From Lachnospiraceae bacterium (lineage in GTDB: Bacteria; Bacillota; Clostridia; Lachnospirales; Lachnospiraceae), in assembly GCA_022510565.1 (NCBI GenBank), contig JAFLTE010000010.1, forward strand, positions 1 through 64,000: a stretch of 64,000 nt of DNA, given 5' to 3'. The position numbers were made by a program, and so were the translations under genes. Under the pieces are notes generated by a model that saw only the letters and a list, made by a program, of their open reading frames with translations, made no database searches and was not told where the DNA came from. Shown here one piece after another: positions 33,790-42,134 of the stretch (positions are counted from its first letter, which is position 1; every line of letters starts with the position of its first letter).

Positions 33790-35811
33790 ATGATAGAAAA
33801 CAATAAAGTACACAAAATCCTCTACGGAGGAGACTATAATCCTGAACAGTGGCCGGAGGATACATGGGAGGAGGATATGCGTCTGCTCAAGCTGGCGCAC
33901 ATTGACGTGGTGACGTTAAATGTATTCAGCTGGGCATCCTTACAGCCTTCCGAGGATACATATACGTTTGACAAATTAGATAAAATTATGGAAATGGTTA
34001 CCAAGCACGGCTTAAATGTCTGTCTTGCCACTTCCACCGCAGCCCATCCTGCATGGATGGCTCGCAAGCATCCCGATATTCTCAGAACGGAATTTAACGG
34101 TATGAAGCGCAAATTCGGCAGCCGACACAACTCCTGCCCCAACAGCCCGGCCTACCGTAAATATTCCACAGCTCTTGCCACGAAATTGGCTGAGCGCTAC
34201 AAATCTTATGACAATATTGTAGCATGGCATATTTCCAACGAATATGGCGGAGAATGCTACTGTGAGAACTGCGAGAAAGCCTTTCGGACATGGCTTAAGA
34301 ATAAGTACAAGACCATCGACGCGGTCAATCAGGCGTGGGACACCGCTTTCTGGGGACATACCTTCTATGATTTTGACGATATTGTACTGCCCAATATGCT
34401 CTCTGAGCATTTTGCGGAAAACAGGACGACTTTCCAGGGCATTTCCTTGGATTACAGAAGATTCAATTCGGAGAGTATTCTGGATTGTTACAGGTTGGAA
34501 TATGATGCGGTCCATGCAATCACACCCCACATCCCGATTACTACCAATCTGATGGGTGCCTATTATCCTCTGGATTATCAGATGTGGGCCAAATATATGG
34601 ATTTTATCTCATGGGATAACTACCCTGCCAACGATACTGTCTTGGAGGATATCGCTTTCAAGCACGACCTGATGCGCGGTTTGAAACAGGGAAAACCTTT
34701 TGCCCTGATGGAGCAGACCCCCAGCGTAACGAACTGGCTTCCGTACAATGCATTGAAACGCCCGGGCGTAATGCGTCTGTGGAGTTATCAGGCTGTGGCA
34801 CACGGGGCCGACACTGTGATGTTCTTCCAGATGAAACGAAGCATCGGCGCCTGCGAAAAATATCACGGTGCAGTCATCGATCATGCAGGGCATGAAAACA
34901 CGCGAGTGTTCCGTGAGATATCTGCACTGGGCGCGGAACTTGATAAAATCGGTTCCTTGACTCTGGGCGCACGAACATGCTCCAAAGCTGCCATTGTCTT
35001 TGATTGGGATAACTGGTGGGCCACCGACTATTCCGCAGGGCCCAGCGTCAATCTGAACTACTTTGACGAAGTACTGAACTACTATAAAGCTTTTAATAAT
35101 CTGAATATTTCCGTGGACTTAATCAGCGTGGAGGACGATTTATCCGGGTACTCCTTTGTCGTTGCACCACTTCTGTATATGGTTAAACCGGGCTACGACG
35201 AGAAAATAAGACGTTTTGTGCAGAACGGCGGCAGATTCCTGACCACTTTCTTCAGCGGTTACGTGGATGACCATGATCTAGTCACAATAGGCGGCTATCC
35301 GGGCAAACTGCGGGACATTCTCGGTATCTGGGTGGAGGAAGAGGATGCGCTTCCTAATGATGCACAAAACAGCTTCATCTATCAGGGTACTACATATCCC
35401 GCCACATTAATCTGCGATTTGCTGCATACCGAGGGCGCGCAGTCACTCAGTGAATATGAACAGGACTTCTATGCCGGTATGCCCGCGCTGACCCGCAATA
35501 CGTTTGGTCAGGGTGTAGCTTACTATGTGGCTACCCGATCCAATGCGGACTTTTACCGTACACTGATTGGGGAAATCTGTGAGGAAGCCGGCATCCGCCC
35601 TATTATGGATACGCCGGAGCTCATCGAAGTGACAAAGCGTTCCAACGCAAACGGTACTTTCATGTTTTTCCTCAATCACGATGCGAAAAGTCATGATATC
35701 AAACTGCCTTGCTCGGGCACGGATATTCTGACCGATACCGCATACAAGGACGGGGATGTTATGACGCTGTCCGCTAAGGGTGTGGCGATCATACATATAA
35801 TAGAAAATTAG
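33790..35811 (+). CDS. GH42 beta-galactosidase
   Basis: I start it at ATG 33790 (MIENNKVHKILYGGDYNPEQ), with CGGAGA eight bases upstream. The 673-residue enzyme has the GH42 TIM barrel with ILYGGDYNPEQWPEDTW, the acid/base glutamate in WHISNEYGGECYC and the nucleophile in FALMEQTPS, followed by the trimerisation and beta domains. The conserved cysteine cluster (CYCENC and the cysteine of NSCPNSP) could bind zinc as in other GH42 enzymes. With no signal peptide it acts in the cytoplasm, removing beta-galactose from imported oligosaccharides. The GH29 gene follows after 49 bases. Confidence 0.95.
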   Translation: MIENNKVHKILYGGDYNPEQWPEDTWEEDMRLLKLAHIDVVTLNVFSWASLQPSEDTYTFDKLDKIMEMVTKHGLNVCLATSTAAHPAWMARKHPDILRTEFNGMKRKFGSRHNSCPNSPAYRKYSTALATKLAERYKSYDNIVAWHISNEYGGECYCENCEKAFRTWLKNKYKTIDAVNQAWDTAFWGHTFYDFDDIVLPNMLSEHFAENRTTFQGISLDYRRFNSESILDCYRLEYDAVHAITPHIPITTNLMGAYYPLDYQMWAKYMDFISWDNYPANDTVLEDIAFKHDLMRGLKQGKPFALMEQTPSVTNWLPYNALKRPGVMRLWSYQAVAHGADTVMFFQMKRSIGACEKYHGAVIDHAGHENTRVFREISALGAELDKIGSLTLGARTCSKAAIVFDWDNWWATDYSAGPSVNLNYFDEVLNYYKAFNNLNISVDLISVEDDLSGYSFVVAPLLYMVKPGYDEKIRRFVQNGGRFLTTFFSGYVDDHDLVTIGGYPGKLRDILGIWVEEEDALPNDAQNSFIYQGTTYPATLICDLLHTEGAQSLSEYEQDFYAGMPALTRNTFGQGVAYYVATRSNADFYRTLIGEICEEAGIRPIMDTPELIEVTKRSNANGTFMFFLNHDAKSHDIKLPCSGTDILTDTAYKDGDVMTLSAKGVAIIHIIEN

Positions 35812-35860
35812 AAACTGCAATTTTAAAGAAGACAAGCGTATAAATAAGAATGGAGAGTGT

Positions 35861-37345
35861 ATGAAAATAGCAGACAAGAAAACTTATCTTGAACAAATTG
35901 ATGAAGTAATTGCAAAGGGTCCTTACCACGATGACTGGACATCTCTCACGGACTTTGACATGCCTCGCTGGTATGAGAAGGCAAAGTTCGGCATTTTCGT
36001 CCATTGGGGACTCTACAGCGTGCCGGCTTTCAACAACGAGTGGTATTCCCGCAATATGTACATCCATGGAACGCCTGAGTACGAGCACCACATCAAAACT
36101 TACGGAGCGCACAAAGACTTTGGATATAAGGATTTTATTCCACTTTTTACGGCGGACAAATTCGATCCCGATTACTGGGCGGAAACTTTTGCCGCGGCAG
36201 GCGCCCGCTATGTAGTGCCTGTGGCGGAACATCACGACGGTTTCCAGATGTACGACAGTGACCTCTCAGTGTATAACGCCGTTCAGATGGGTCCGAAGCG
36301 GAATATTCTCGGCGAACTGAAGGCATCTTTTGAGAAGAAGGGCCTCGTCTTCTGCACCTCTACTCACCGTGCAGAACATCATTGGTTTATGGGCAACGGT
36401 AAAGACTTTGACAGCGACATTAAAGATCCTCTCGTATGCGGCGATTTCTACTGGCCGTCGGAGCAGCAACAGCCGGACCAGCAGGACCTTTTTGCCAAAC
36501 CTTATCCTAACACGGAATTTCTGGAGGACTGGCTCTGCCGAACCTGTGAAATCATAGACCGCTACCAGCCGAAGATTCTCTATTTTGACTGGTGGATTCA
36601 GCATGAAGCATACAAGCCCTATCTTCGTAAGATTGCGGCCTACTATTACAACCGCGGGGCAGAGTGGAACTTCCCCACAGCCATCTGCTACAAGCATGAT
36701 GCGATGGCTTTCGGAAGTGCGATTGTGGATGTGGAACGAGGTAAGTTTGCGGACTGCAAGCCTTACCACTGGCAGACGGATACCGCTATTGCCCGCAATT
36801 CATGGTGTTATACCACCACCCTCGACTATAAGAGCAGCTATGAGTTGATTTGCTATCTGATAGATGTAGTCAGCAAGAACGGTAACCTGTTACTCAATGT
36901 AGGACCGAAAGCCGACGGCTCCTTCGCCGAGCAGGATTTGGCAATTTTAAAAGATATTGGAAACTGGCTGTCCGTAAACGGGGAAGCAATCTACAACACC
37001 AAGCCGTGGCGTTATGCCTCAGAAGGACCCACAAAAGAAGTTGAAGGACAATTCAGCGACAGTGCGGCAAACACTTATACATGCGAAGATTTCCGTTTTA
37101 CCGCAGGGCGCGGCTGTATTTATGCGATTTGTTTATGTTATCCTGAAAACGGACGCATCACAATCCGCTCCCTCTCCAAGTCTAAGGATGCCAACAAGCC
37201 TAATTTTCACGGTATCATTAAAGATGTGTCGCTTGTTGGTTATGAAGAGCCTTTAAATTGGCAGATGGATGAGGAAGGACTGCATTTTACCACAAATACT
37301 GTCCGCAGTGATTTTCCTGTAGTCATTAAAGTAGCAGTAGAATAA
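35861..37345 (+). CDS. GH29 alpha-L-fucosidase
   Basis: The 494-residue enzyme has the family motifs WYEKAKFGIFVHWGLYSVPA, YVVPVAEHHDGFQMYDS and the nucleophile aspartate in ILYFDWWIQ; GNLLLNVGPKADG closes the barrel. It ends in a beta-sandwich domain. No signal peptide is present, so it acts inside the cell. Paired with the GH42 gene it would remove alpha-fucose and then beta-galactose, the outer sugars of fucosylated xyloglucan side chains, which fits the GH31 and GH74 genes further on. GGAGAG precedes the ATG by five bases, and a strong bidirectional terminator follows. Confidence 0.95.
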   Translation: MKIADKKTYLEQIDEVIAKGPYHDDWTSLTDFDMPRWYEKAKFGIFVHWGLYSVPAFNNEWYSRNMYIHGTPEYEHHIKTYGAHKDFGYKDFIPLFTADKFDPDYWAETFAAAGARYVVPVAEHHDGFQMYDSDLSVYNAVQMGPKRNILGELKASFEKKGLVFCTSTHRAEHHWFMGNGKDFDSDIKDPLVCGDFYWPSEQQQPDQQDLFAKPYPNTEFLEDWLCRTCEIIDRYQPKILYFDWWIQHEAYKPYLRKIAAYYYNRGAEWNFPTAICYKHDAMAFGSAIVDVERGKFADCKPYHWQTDTAIARNSWCYTTTLDYKSSYELICYLIDVVSKNGNLLLNVGPKADGSFAEQDLAILKDIGNWLSVNGEAIYNTKPWRYASEGPTKEVEGQFSDSAANTYTCEDFRFTAGRGCIYAICLCYPENGRITIRSLSKSKDANKPNFHGIIKDVSLVGYEEPLNWQMDEEGLHFTTNTVRSDFPVVIKVAVE

Positions 37346-37403
37346 AGCCCCTGCGTATTTTGATGGCTGTATAGATAGGCACATATTTTAATATATGCAA
37401 ACA

Positions 37404-37443
37404 AAAAATCTTCCACACCGTTTATGATGTGGAAGATTTTCTT
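37404..37443. terminator. Bidirectional terminator between GH29 and binding-protein genes
   Basis: A stem AAAATCTTCCACA / TGTGGAAGATTTT with an 11-nt loop has T-rich tails both ways (TTTTCTT on plus, TTTTTTG on minus). It ends the GH42-GH29 transcript and the converging transporter transcript. Confidence 0.88.
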
Positions 37444-37474
37444 ACACTTAATAATATACAATCAAAGGTAATAT

Positions 37475-39238
37475 TTAATTTTCAGCCATATCTACCTTTT
37501 CCTGAATAATCTCTGTCAGCATAGCTTCCGCTTCAGCCAGTCCGTTAGCTTCAAAATCAGCAAGCATTGCATCATAGTTTGCATCGAAATTAGCTACCGG
37601 GTCTGTAACGCACTTGATAAGTGCAGGCCATGCGATTTCATCCAGAATAGACTCAATTTCGGTAAACTCATTGGGTTTAGCATATGCCCACAATGCTGAA
37701 TACGGAGGAGTCTCAAACTCGTCCGGCTGAGGGAAGATCTCTGTCAACAGCTCAACACCCCAAGCCTCACAAGCTGCCTTTTGTTCTTCGTTATATTCAG
37801 CGATTACTGATTCTTTACTCGTGGTTGTGTAAGTACTTCCGGTAGAATCTTCAATGCCGTCACCGTAATACGGGAAAGGATATCCGTGGAAACCAACACC
37901 GGTCGTCTTGCTGTACTCGGTATCTGTCTGGGATTTGGTAATTTCCTCCTCTGTTCTATAACGAACACCATTCTCGTCTACTTCGTAGTTGACGCCTTCA
38001 ATACCCCACCATCTCAATACCTGCGCCTCATCAGTACACATATAGTCAAGGAACTTAATAGCTGCTACAGGGTCTGCGCAGTCTACAGAGATACCAACAC
38101 CGTATCCGGTGGTAAGTCCCTGATACATAAGCGTATGGCTCTTGGTATTCGCATCCATAGTAAGCGGAAGACCTGCATAAGTCTTGCCGTATTTTCCGTC
38201 ATTTTTCAAAATCTGCTCTGCCTCGTTATAATCCCAGTCTGCATCCGCCAACGCCAGTACCTGACCGGTTGCAATCTTGGCAATGTAATCTTCATGGGAC
38301 TGTGTAGCAAAGTTGTGATCCAAAATGCCCTCATCATACATACGGCTCAACCACTTGAAATACTCTCTGATTTTATCGGAGGTATATTTGAACTGTGCCG
38401 TATATGTGCCGTCGGAGTTTTCATTGACCAGCCACTCACCGTTATCCGGGCAGCCTTCTCCGATATAGCCGGCAGGATTACCAAACGTGATCATCCAATG
38501 CCAGTCAGAAGTGGAGAGTGTCAGAGGAATGGTCTCATAACCGTCATCCGTGGTAGGATGTGCTGCAAGATAATCTTTCAGCATGGTCTCAAACTCATCT
38601 AAAGAGTTCGGAATCTTATAATCATTCTCTTTCAATACATCCCACTGAATCTGCGCAGTACCGGCTGTTTTGTAGCTGACACCGCCCACATTGTAGGAAG
38701 ACAACTGATAAATCGCAGGATCATCTGCGGAATATCTCAGTTTACCTAACTCTTCACCATACAACTTCTTGATATTGGGGCCGTACTCTTCAATCAGATC
38801 GGTCATATCAATCAGCGCACCTGCATCAATCAAGCTTCCCGCATCGCCCTTTGCAAAGATTAAATCGGGATACTCGCCGCTTGCAATCATCAGAGAAATT
38901 CTCTCCGTATCATCACCTACAGGATAATCTGTCTCCAGCTTAATACCTGTAGCTTCGGTAATTGCAAGCGCTACCGGATCCGTCCACGGATCTTCCTGTC
39001 CGTCTGCACTATAGAAAGTAAGAGTTAACTCTTCACCTTCAGGTACAATTCTGGTTCCGCTCGTCTCACCGCTTGCCGTATCACTGCCGGAAGTATCCGT
39101 AGATGAGCCGTCAGTTGAACTGCTGCCGGTTGAGCTGCTGTTGGATGCTCCATCGTTGGATGAATTGCCACAGCCTGCCAATGAAGCAGCCGTCAGGGAT
39201 GCTACCAGAAGCATTGCCATCAGTTTCTTCATTTTCAT
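37475..39238 (-). CDS. CUT1-type sugar-binding lipoprotein of an ABC transporter
   Basis: The 587-residue protein has a lipoprotein signal with lipobox LAGC (C23), a Ser/Thr/Gly/Asp-rich linker and a large LplA-like solute-binding fold (LTFYSADGQEDPWTDPVALAITEATGIKLE, ASGEYPDLIFAKGDAG). Proteins of this size and type bind complex oligosaccharides at the cell surface. The two permease genes directly upstream on the same strand complete the importer apart from the ATPase; a shared MsmK/MsiK-like ATPase elsewhere would be needed. AAAGGAGG stands seven bases before the ATG. In context the likely ligand is a xyloglucan fragment. Confidence 0.93.
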   Translation of the reverse strand: MKMKKLMAMLLVASLTAASLAGCGNSSNDGASNSSSTGSSSTDGSSTDTSGSDTASGETSGTRIVPEGEELTLTFYSADGQEDPWTDPVALAITEATGIKLETDYPVGDDTERISLMIASGEYPDLIFAKGDAGSLIDAGALIDMTDLIEEYGPNIKKLYGEELGKLRYSADDPAIYQLSSYNVGGVSYKTAGTAQIQWDVLKENDYKIPNSLDEFETMLKDYLAAHPTTDDGYETIPLTLSTSDWHWMITFGNPAGYIGEGCPDNGEWLVNENSDGTYTAQFKYTSDKIREYFKWLSRMYDEGILDHNFATQSHEDYIAKIATGQVLALADADWDYNEAEQILKNDGKYGKTYAGLPLTMDANTKSHTLMYQGLTTGYGVGISVDCADPVAAIKFLDYMCTDEAQVLRWWGIEGVNYEVDENGVRYRTEEEITKSQTDTEYSKTTGVGFHGYPFPYYGDGIEDSTGSTYTTTSKESVIAEYNEEQKAACEAWGVELLTEIFPQPDEFETPPYSALWAYAKPNEFTEIESILDEIAWPALIKCVTDPVANFDANYDAMLADFEANGLAEAEAMLTEIIQEKVDMAEN

Positions 39239-39267
39239 AAATAAATCCTCCTTTTAAATTTATTAGC

Positions 39268-40164
39268 TCAGTCTTTGACTGCACCAATCGTCATGCCTCC
39301 TACAAAATATTTCTGCAGGAAGGGATATACTATCAGGATAGGCACGGTAGCGACAATCGTAACCGCCATACGGATTGACATCGGAGACACCGTTCTGGTT
39401 GCCTGCAGTAAATCCGCACTGTGCGAATCTATCTTGGTAGTTGCCTGCTCCATGATCTCATAGAGCATATACTGTAATGTAGGCAGATTTCTTGCATAGA
39501 GATAGGTATCCATGAAAGAATTCCACTGTCCTACTGCTACGAACAGGGCTACGGTAGCAAGTACCGGCTTAGAGAGAGGTACAATGATCCGCGCCCATAT
39601 ATATACATCGTTGGCCCCGTCAATACGTGCCGCTTCCTGTAAAGCAAGCGGAAGCCCGTCAATAAACGAGCGAACCAAAATAATGTTATATACCCAGATC
39701 AACCCCGGAATAATGTACACAAGAAAACTATTACTCATTTTCAAAGTTCTCGTCAGCAGCAAATATTCGGGAATCATACCACCGCCGACATACATCGTAA
39801 CAACAAAGAACACCGTAAAAAGTTTATTAAAGTAGAAATCCCTGCGGCTTAGCACATATGCTATCATCGAAGTGCAGATGACACCTGCCGCCGTACCAAT
39901 CACCGTTCTCGCAACAGACATGCCAAAAGCGCTAAAGAGATTGTTCTCACGAAAAACATACTGATAATTATAAAATGTAAACTCTCTTGGAATGATAAAG
40001 TTAATATCCCTCATGGTGTCAACCGGATCATTCAAAGAAATCGCCAAAACATTAAGGAAAGGATATAATGTAATAATGATAAGCAGAACGAATACTACCA
40101 ACAATATGTAATCAATAATATTATCTTTGCTCTTAATCCTATTTGATACCGTCTTACCTGCCAT
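39268..40164 (-). CDS. Carbohydrate ABC transporter permease (LplC/YtcP type)
   Basis: The 298-residue protein has six membrane segments and the EAA loop ALQEAARIDGANDVYIWARIIVPLSKP, split only by normal family spacing. It is the second membrane subunit of a CUT1 importer. The gene lies 12 bases after the other permease gene and 29 before the binding protein gene, an operon order (LplB, LplC, LplA-like) common in clostridia and paenibacilli for complex glycans. The end KYFVGGMTIGAVKD is typical. Confidence 0.95.
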   Translation of the reverse strand: MAGKTVSNRIKSKDNIIDYILLVVFVLLIIITLYPFLNVLAISLNDPVDTMRDINFIIPREFTFYNYQYVFRENNLFSAFGMSVARTVIGTAAGVICTSMIAYVLSRRDFYFNKLFTVFFVVTMYVGGGMIPEYLLLTRTLKMSNSFLVYIIPGLIWVYNIILVRSFIDGLPLALQEAARIDGANDVYIWARIIVPLSKPVLATVALFVAVGQWNSFMDTYLYARNLPTLQYMLYEIMEQATTKIDSHSADLLQATRTVSPMSIRMAVTIVATVPILIVYPFLQKYFVGGMTIGAVKD

Positions 40165-40176
40165 AATCGCCCCTCC

Positions 40177-41115
40177 TTATATCAGTTTGCTCTCACCAAA
40201 CAGGCTGGCAATCTTATTTGCAATCAACAGCAACGTAATACCAACCACCGACTGGAACATACCGATCGCAGTACCCACACCGTAGTTGTTATTTCCGATA
40301 CCTCTTAAGTACGCAAACCACGAAAGAACCATCGTATGATCCTGAACAATCGCATTACTCAAAAGCATCTGACGTTCCATTCCTACATTCAGCGTGCTTC
40401 CGATGCTCATGATTAGAAGAACAATAATTGTAGGTTTAATACCGGGAAGTGTAATATGCCAAATTCTCTGCAGGCGATTTGCACCGTCTACCTTAGCGGC
40501 TTCATAGAGCCCCGAATCAATACCGGCCATTGCCGATAAGTATACAATGGCATCCCAGCCAACTTCTTTCCAAATATTGATCACACATATTACTACCCAG
40601 ATCATAACGGAGTTAGTGGAAAGCAGCTTCAAATCTCTTCCCGTCATTCGGTCCAACAGACCTCCGTCATTGCAGACCATCTTTGCAATACTTGCGATAA
40701 CCACCCAAGACACAAAGTGCGGCAGATAGGAAATGGTCTGCGTAATCTTTTTAAATTTCATAAAACGGATTTCATTTAGCATTACCGCGAACACAATAGC
40801 GGAAATAGTTCCCAGCGCAATACCAAGAATACTGGTTCCGATTGTATTGATAATTGTCTGTGCAAAAATACGGTCCGAAAAAGCTTTTTGAAAATTTGCA
40901 AATCCAACAAAGGTCCTTTCAAAAAAAGAAAGCGAAAAAGTGGCCGGTTTTACTTCCTGAAAAGCCATTGTCCAACCCCACAACGGAATATACTTAAAAA
41001 TGAACAGCCACACAACAAAAGGAACTGACATAAGCAGAAGATACCTCTGGCGATACATCAATTCCCAACTAAACTTCTGTTTTTGAATTTTTGCTTTCTT
41101 TGCTTTAGCCTGCAT
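40177..41115 (-). CDS. Carbohydrate ABC transporter permease (LplB/YteP type)
   Basis: The 312-residue protein has six membrane segments after a basic N-terminus (MQAKAKKAKIQKQKFSWEL) and the EAA motif GLYEAAKVDGANRLQRIWHITLPGI. The start has AGGAGG seven bases upstream. It is the first gene of the importer operon; a promoter with an unusual G-run lies about 70 bases upstream. Function as for its partner permease: moving an oligosaccharide delivered by the lipoprotein. Confidence 0.95.
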   Translation of the reverse strand: MQAKAKKAKIQKQKFSWELMYRQRYLLLMSVPFVVWLFIFKYIPLWGWTMAFQEVKPATFSLSFFERTFVGFANFQKAFSDRIFAQTIINTIGTSILGIALGTISAIVFAVMLNEIRFMKFKKITQTISYLPHFVSWVVIASIAKMVCNDGGLLDRMTGRDLKLLSTNSVMIWVVICVINIWKEVGWDAIVYLSAMAGIDSGLYEAAKVDGANRLQRIWHITLPGIKPTIIVLLIMSIGSTLNVGMERQMLLSNAIVQDHTMVLSWFAYLRGIGNNNYGVGTAIGMFQSVVGITLLLIANKIASLFGESKLI

Positions 41116-41183
41116 GAAAAACCTCCTCTACCATACGACGGACAACATCTCCCAAGAACCTTCGCATTATACCCCCTTTTATT

Positions 41184-41212
41184 ACGATACCATACCCCCC
41201 CCCAGATGTCAA
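41184..41212 (-). promoter_or_regulatory. Importer operon promoter with a nine-G run in the spacer
   Basis: On the minus strand: -35 TTGACA (perfect, 41207-41212), spacer of exactly 17 bp, -10 TATCGT (41184-41189) preceded by TGG. Nine consecutive G (41195-41203) fill the middle of the spacer. Slippage would change the spacer length and so promoter strength. A second TATAAT lies downstream (about 41168-41173) without a clear -35. Confidence 0.72.
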
Positions 41213-41299
41213 TCGAATCGGCCTATCCGGCATCAAAATACCGTTACAAAGTACACTCTAAGAGGGGATATTGTAATTCTTATCTCTGCCATTTTGTAT

Positions 41300-42118
41300 T
41301 TACTTCATGATAACTTCCTTTACCCACCGATGTGCAAGCTCCATCCAGGACTGACACTCCGGCTCAATACCATAGCCTCCGCCACCCATCGTTCTTTCAT
41401 CCGCAAGGCCCAGCCCATGGCCGCCCTTAGCATATAAATGCAGTTCCACCGGTATATTATACTCTCGCATTGCCAGCGCAAGAAGCAGGGAGTTTTCTGC
41501 CGGAACAAGACCGTCCTCGTTTGTATGCCACAGGAATGCAGGGGGCGTATCCTCACTGACTTGGTTTTCCAGGGACATCTCCTCTTTCATCGCTTCGTAC
41601 TGCCCGCCCAACAGATTTTGAAAAGATTCATCATGAGCATAAGGACCCGAAGTGATGACGGGATAGTTCAGAATCATACCCGCAGGGCGCAGCATTTCAG
41701 AAGCCACACCCAGTTTCTCAGATAAAAACGGCCTGTTCCAGAACATACCGAAGCTGGCTGCCAGATGACCGCCCGCAGAAGAACCCTCCAACAAAATCTT
41801 GTCCGAATCAACGCCCCACGTATCCGCATGCTCTTTAATCATCTGTATTGACCTGCCCAGCTCCAAAAGTGCCGTAGGGTATACCGCCGGTGCAATGGAA
41901 TAACGAAGCACCGCAGCATGAAAGCCGTACGCATTCCACTGCAAGGCGAACATTTCCGCCTCCCTGTCCGAGACAAAGGTGTAACCGCCGCCGGGACAAA
42001 CAATAATAAGCGGCCGCCTCTTAATCTCAATTTCCTCTGAAGGAGAAATTAAATAAGTTGTCAATCGGGCCTGATCTCCCGAACCCTCCTCACGTATTTC
42101 ATAGGTCTCACAAATCAT
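41300..42118 (-). CDS. Alpha/beta hydrolase, esterase of the BD-FAE/acetyl-xylan type
   Basis: The 272-residue enzyme has the oxyanion motif CPGGGYTFVSDREAE, the nucleophile serine in EGSSAGGHLAA, the acid in NEDGLVPAENS and the histidine in GGHGLGL. Such small esterases remove acetyl or other acyl groups from plant oligosaccharides. It has no signal peptide. The gene follows the GH31 gene after 16 bases on the same strand, so the GH74-GH31-esterase genes form one operon; deacetylating imported xyloglucan fragments is a reasonable inference. Confidence 0.9.
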   Translation of the reverse strand: MICETYEIREEGSGDQARLTTYLISPSEEIEIKRRPLIIVCPGGGYTFVSDREAEMFALQWNAYGFHAAVLRYSIAPAVYPTALLELGRSIQMIKEHADTWGVDSDKILLEGSSAGGHLAASFGMFWNRPFLSEKLGVASEMLRPAGMILNYPVITSGPYAHDESFQNLLGGQYEAMKEEMSLENQVSEDTPPAFLWHTNEDGLVPAENSLLLALAMREYNIPVELHLYAKGGHGLGLADERTMGGGGYGIEPECQSWMELAHRWVKEVIMK

Positions 42119-42134
42119 ATTATATCACCTCTGC

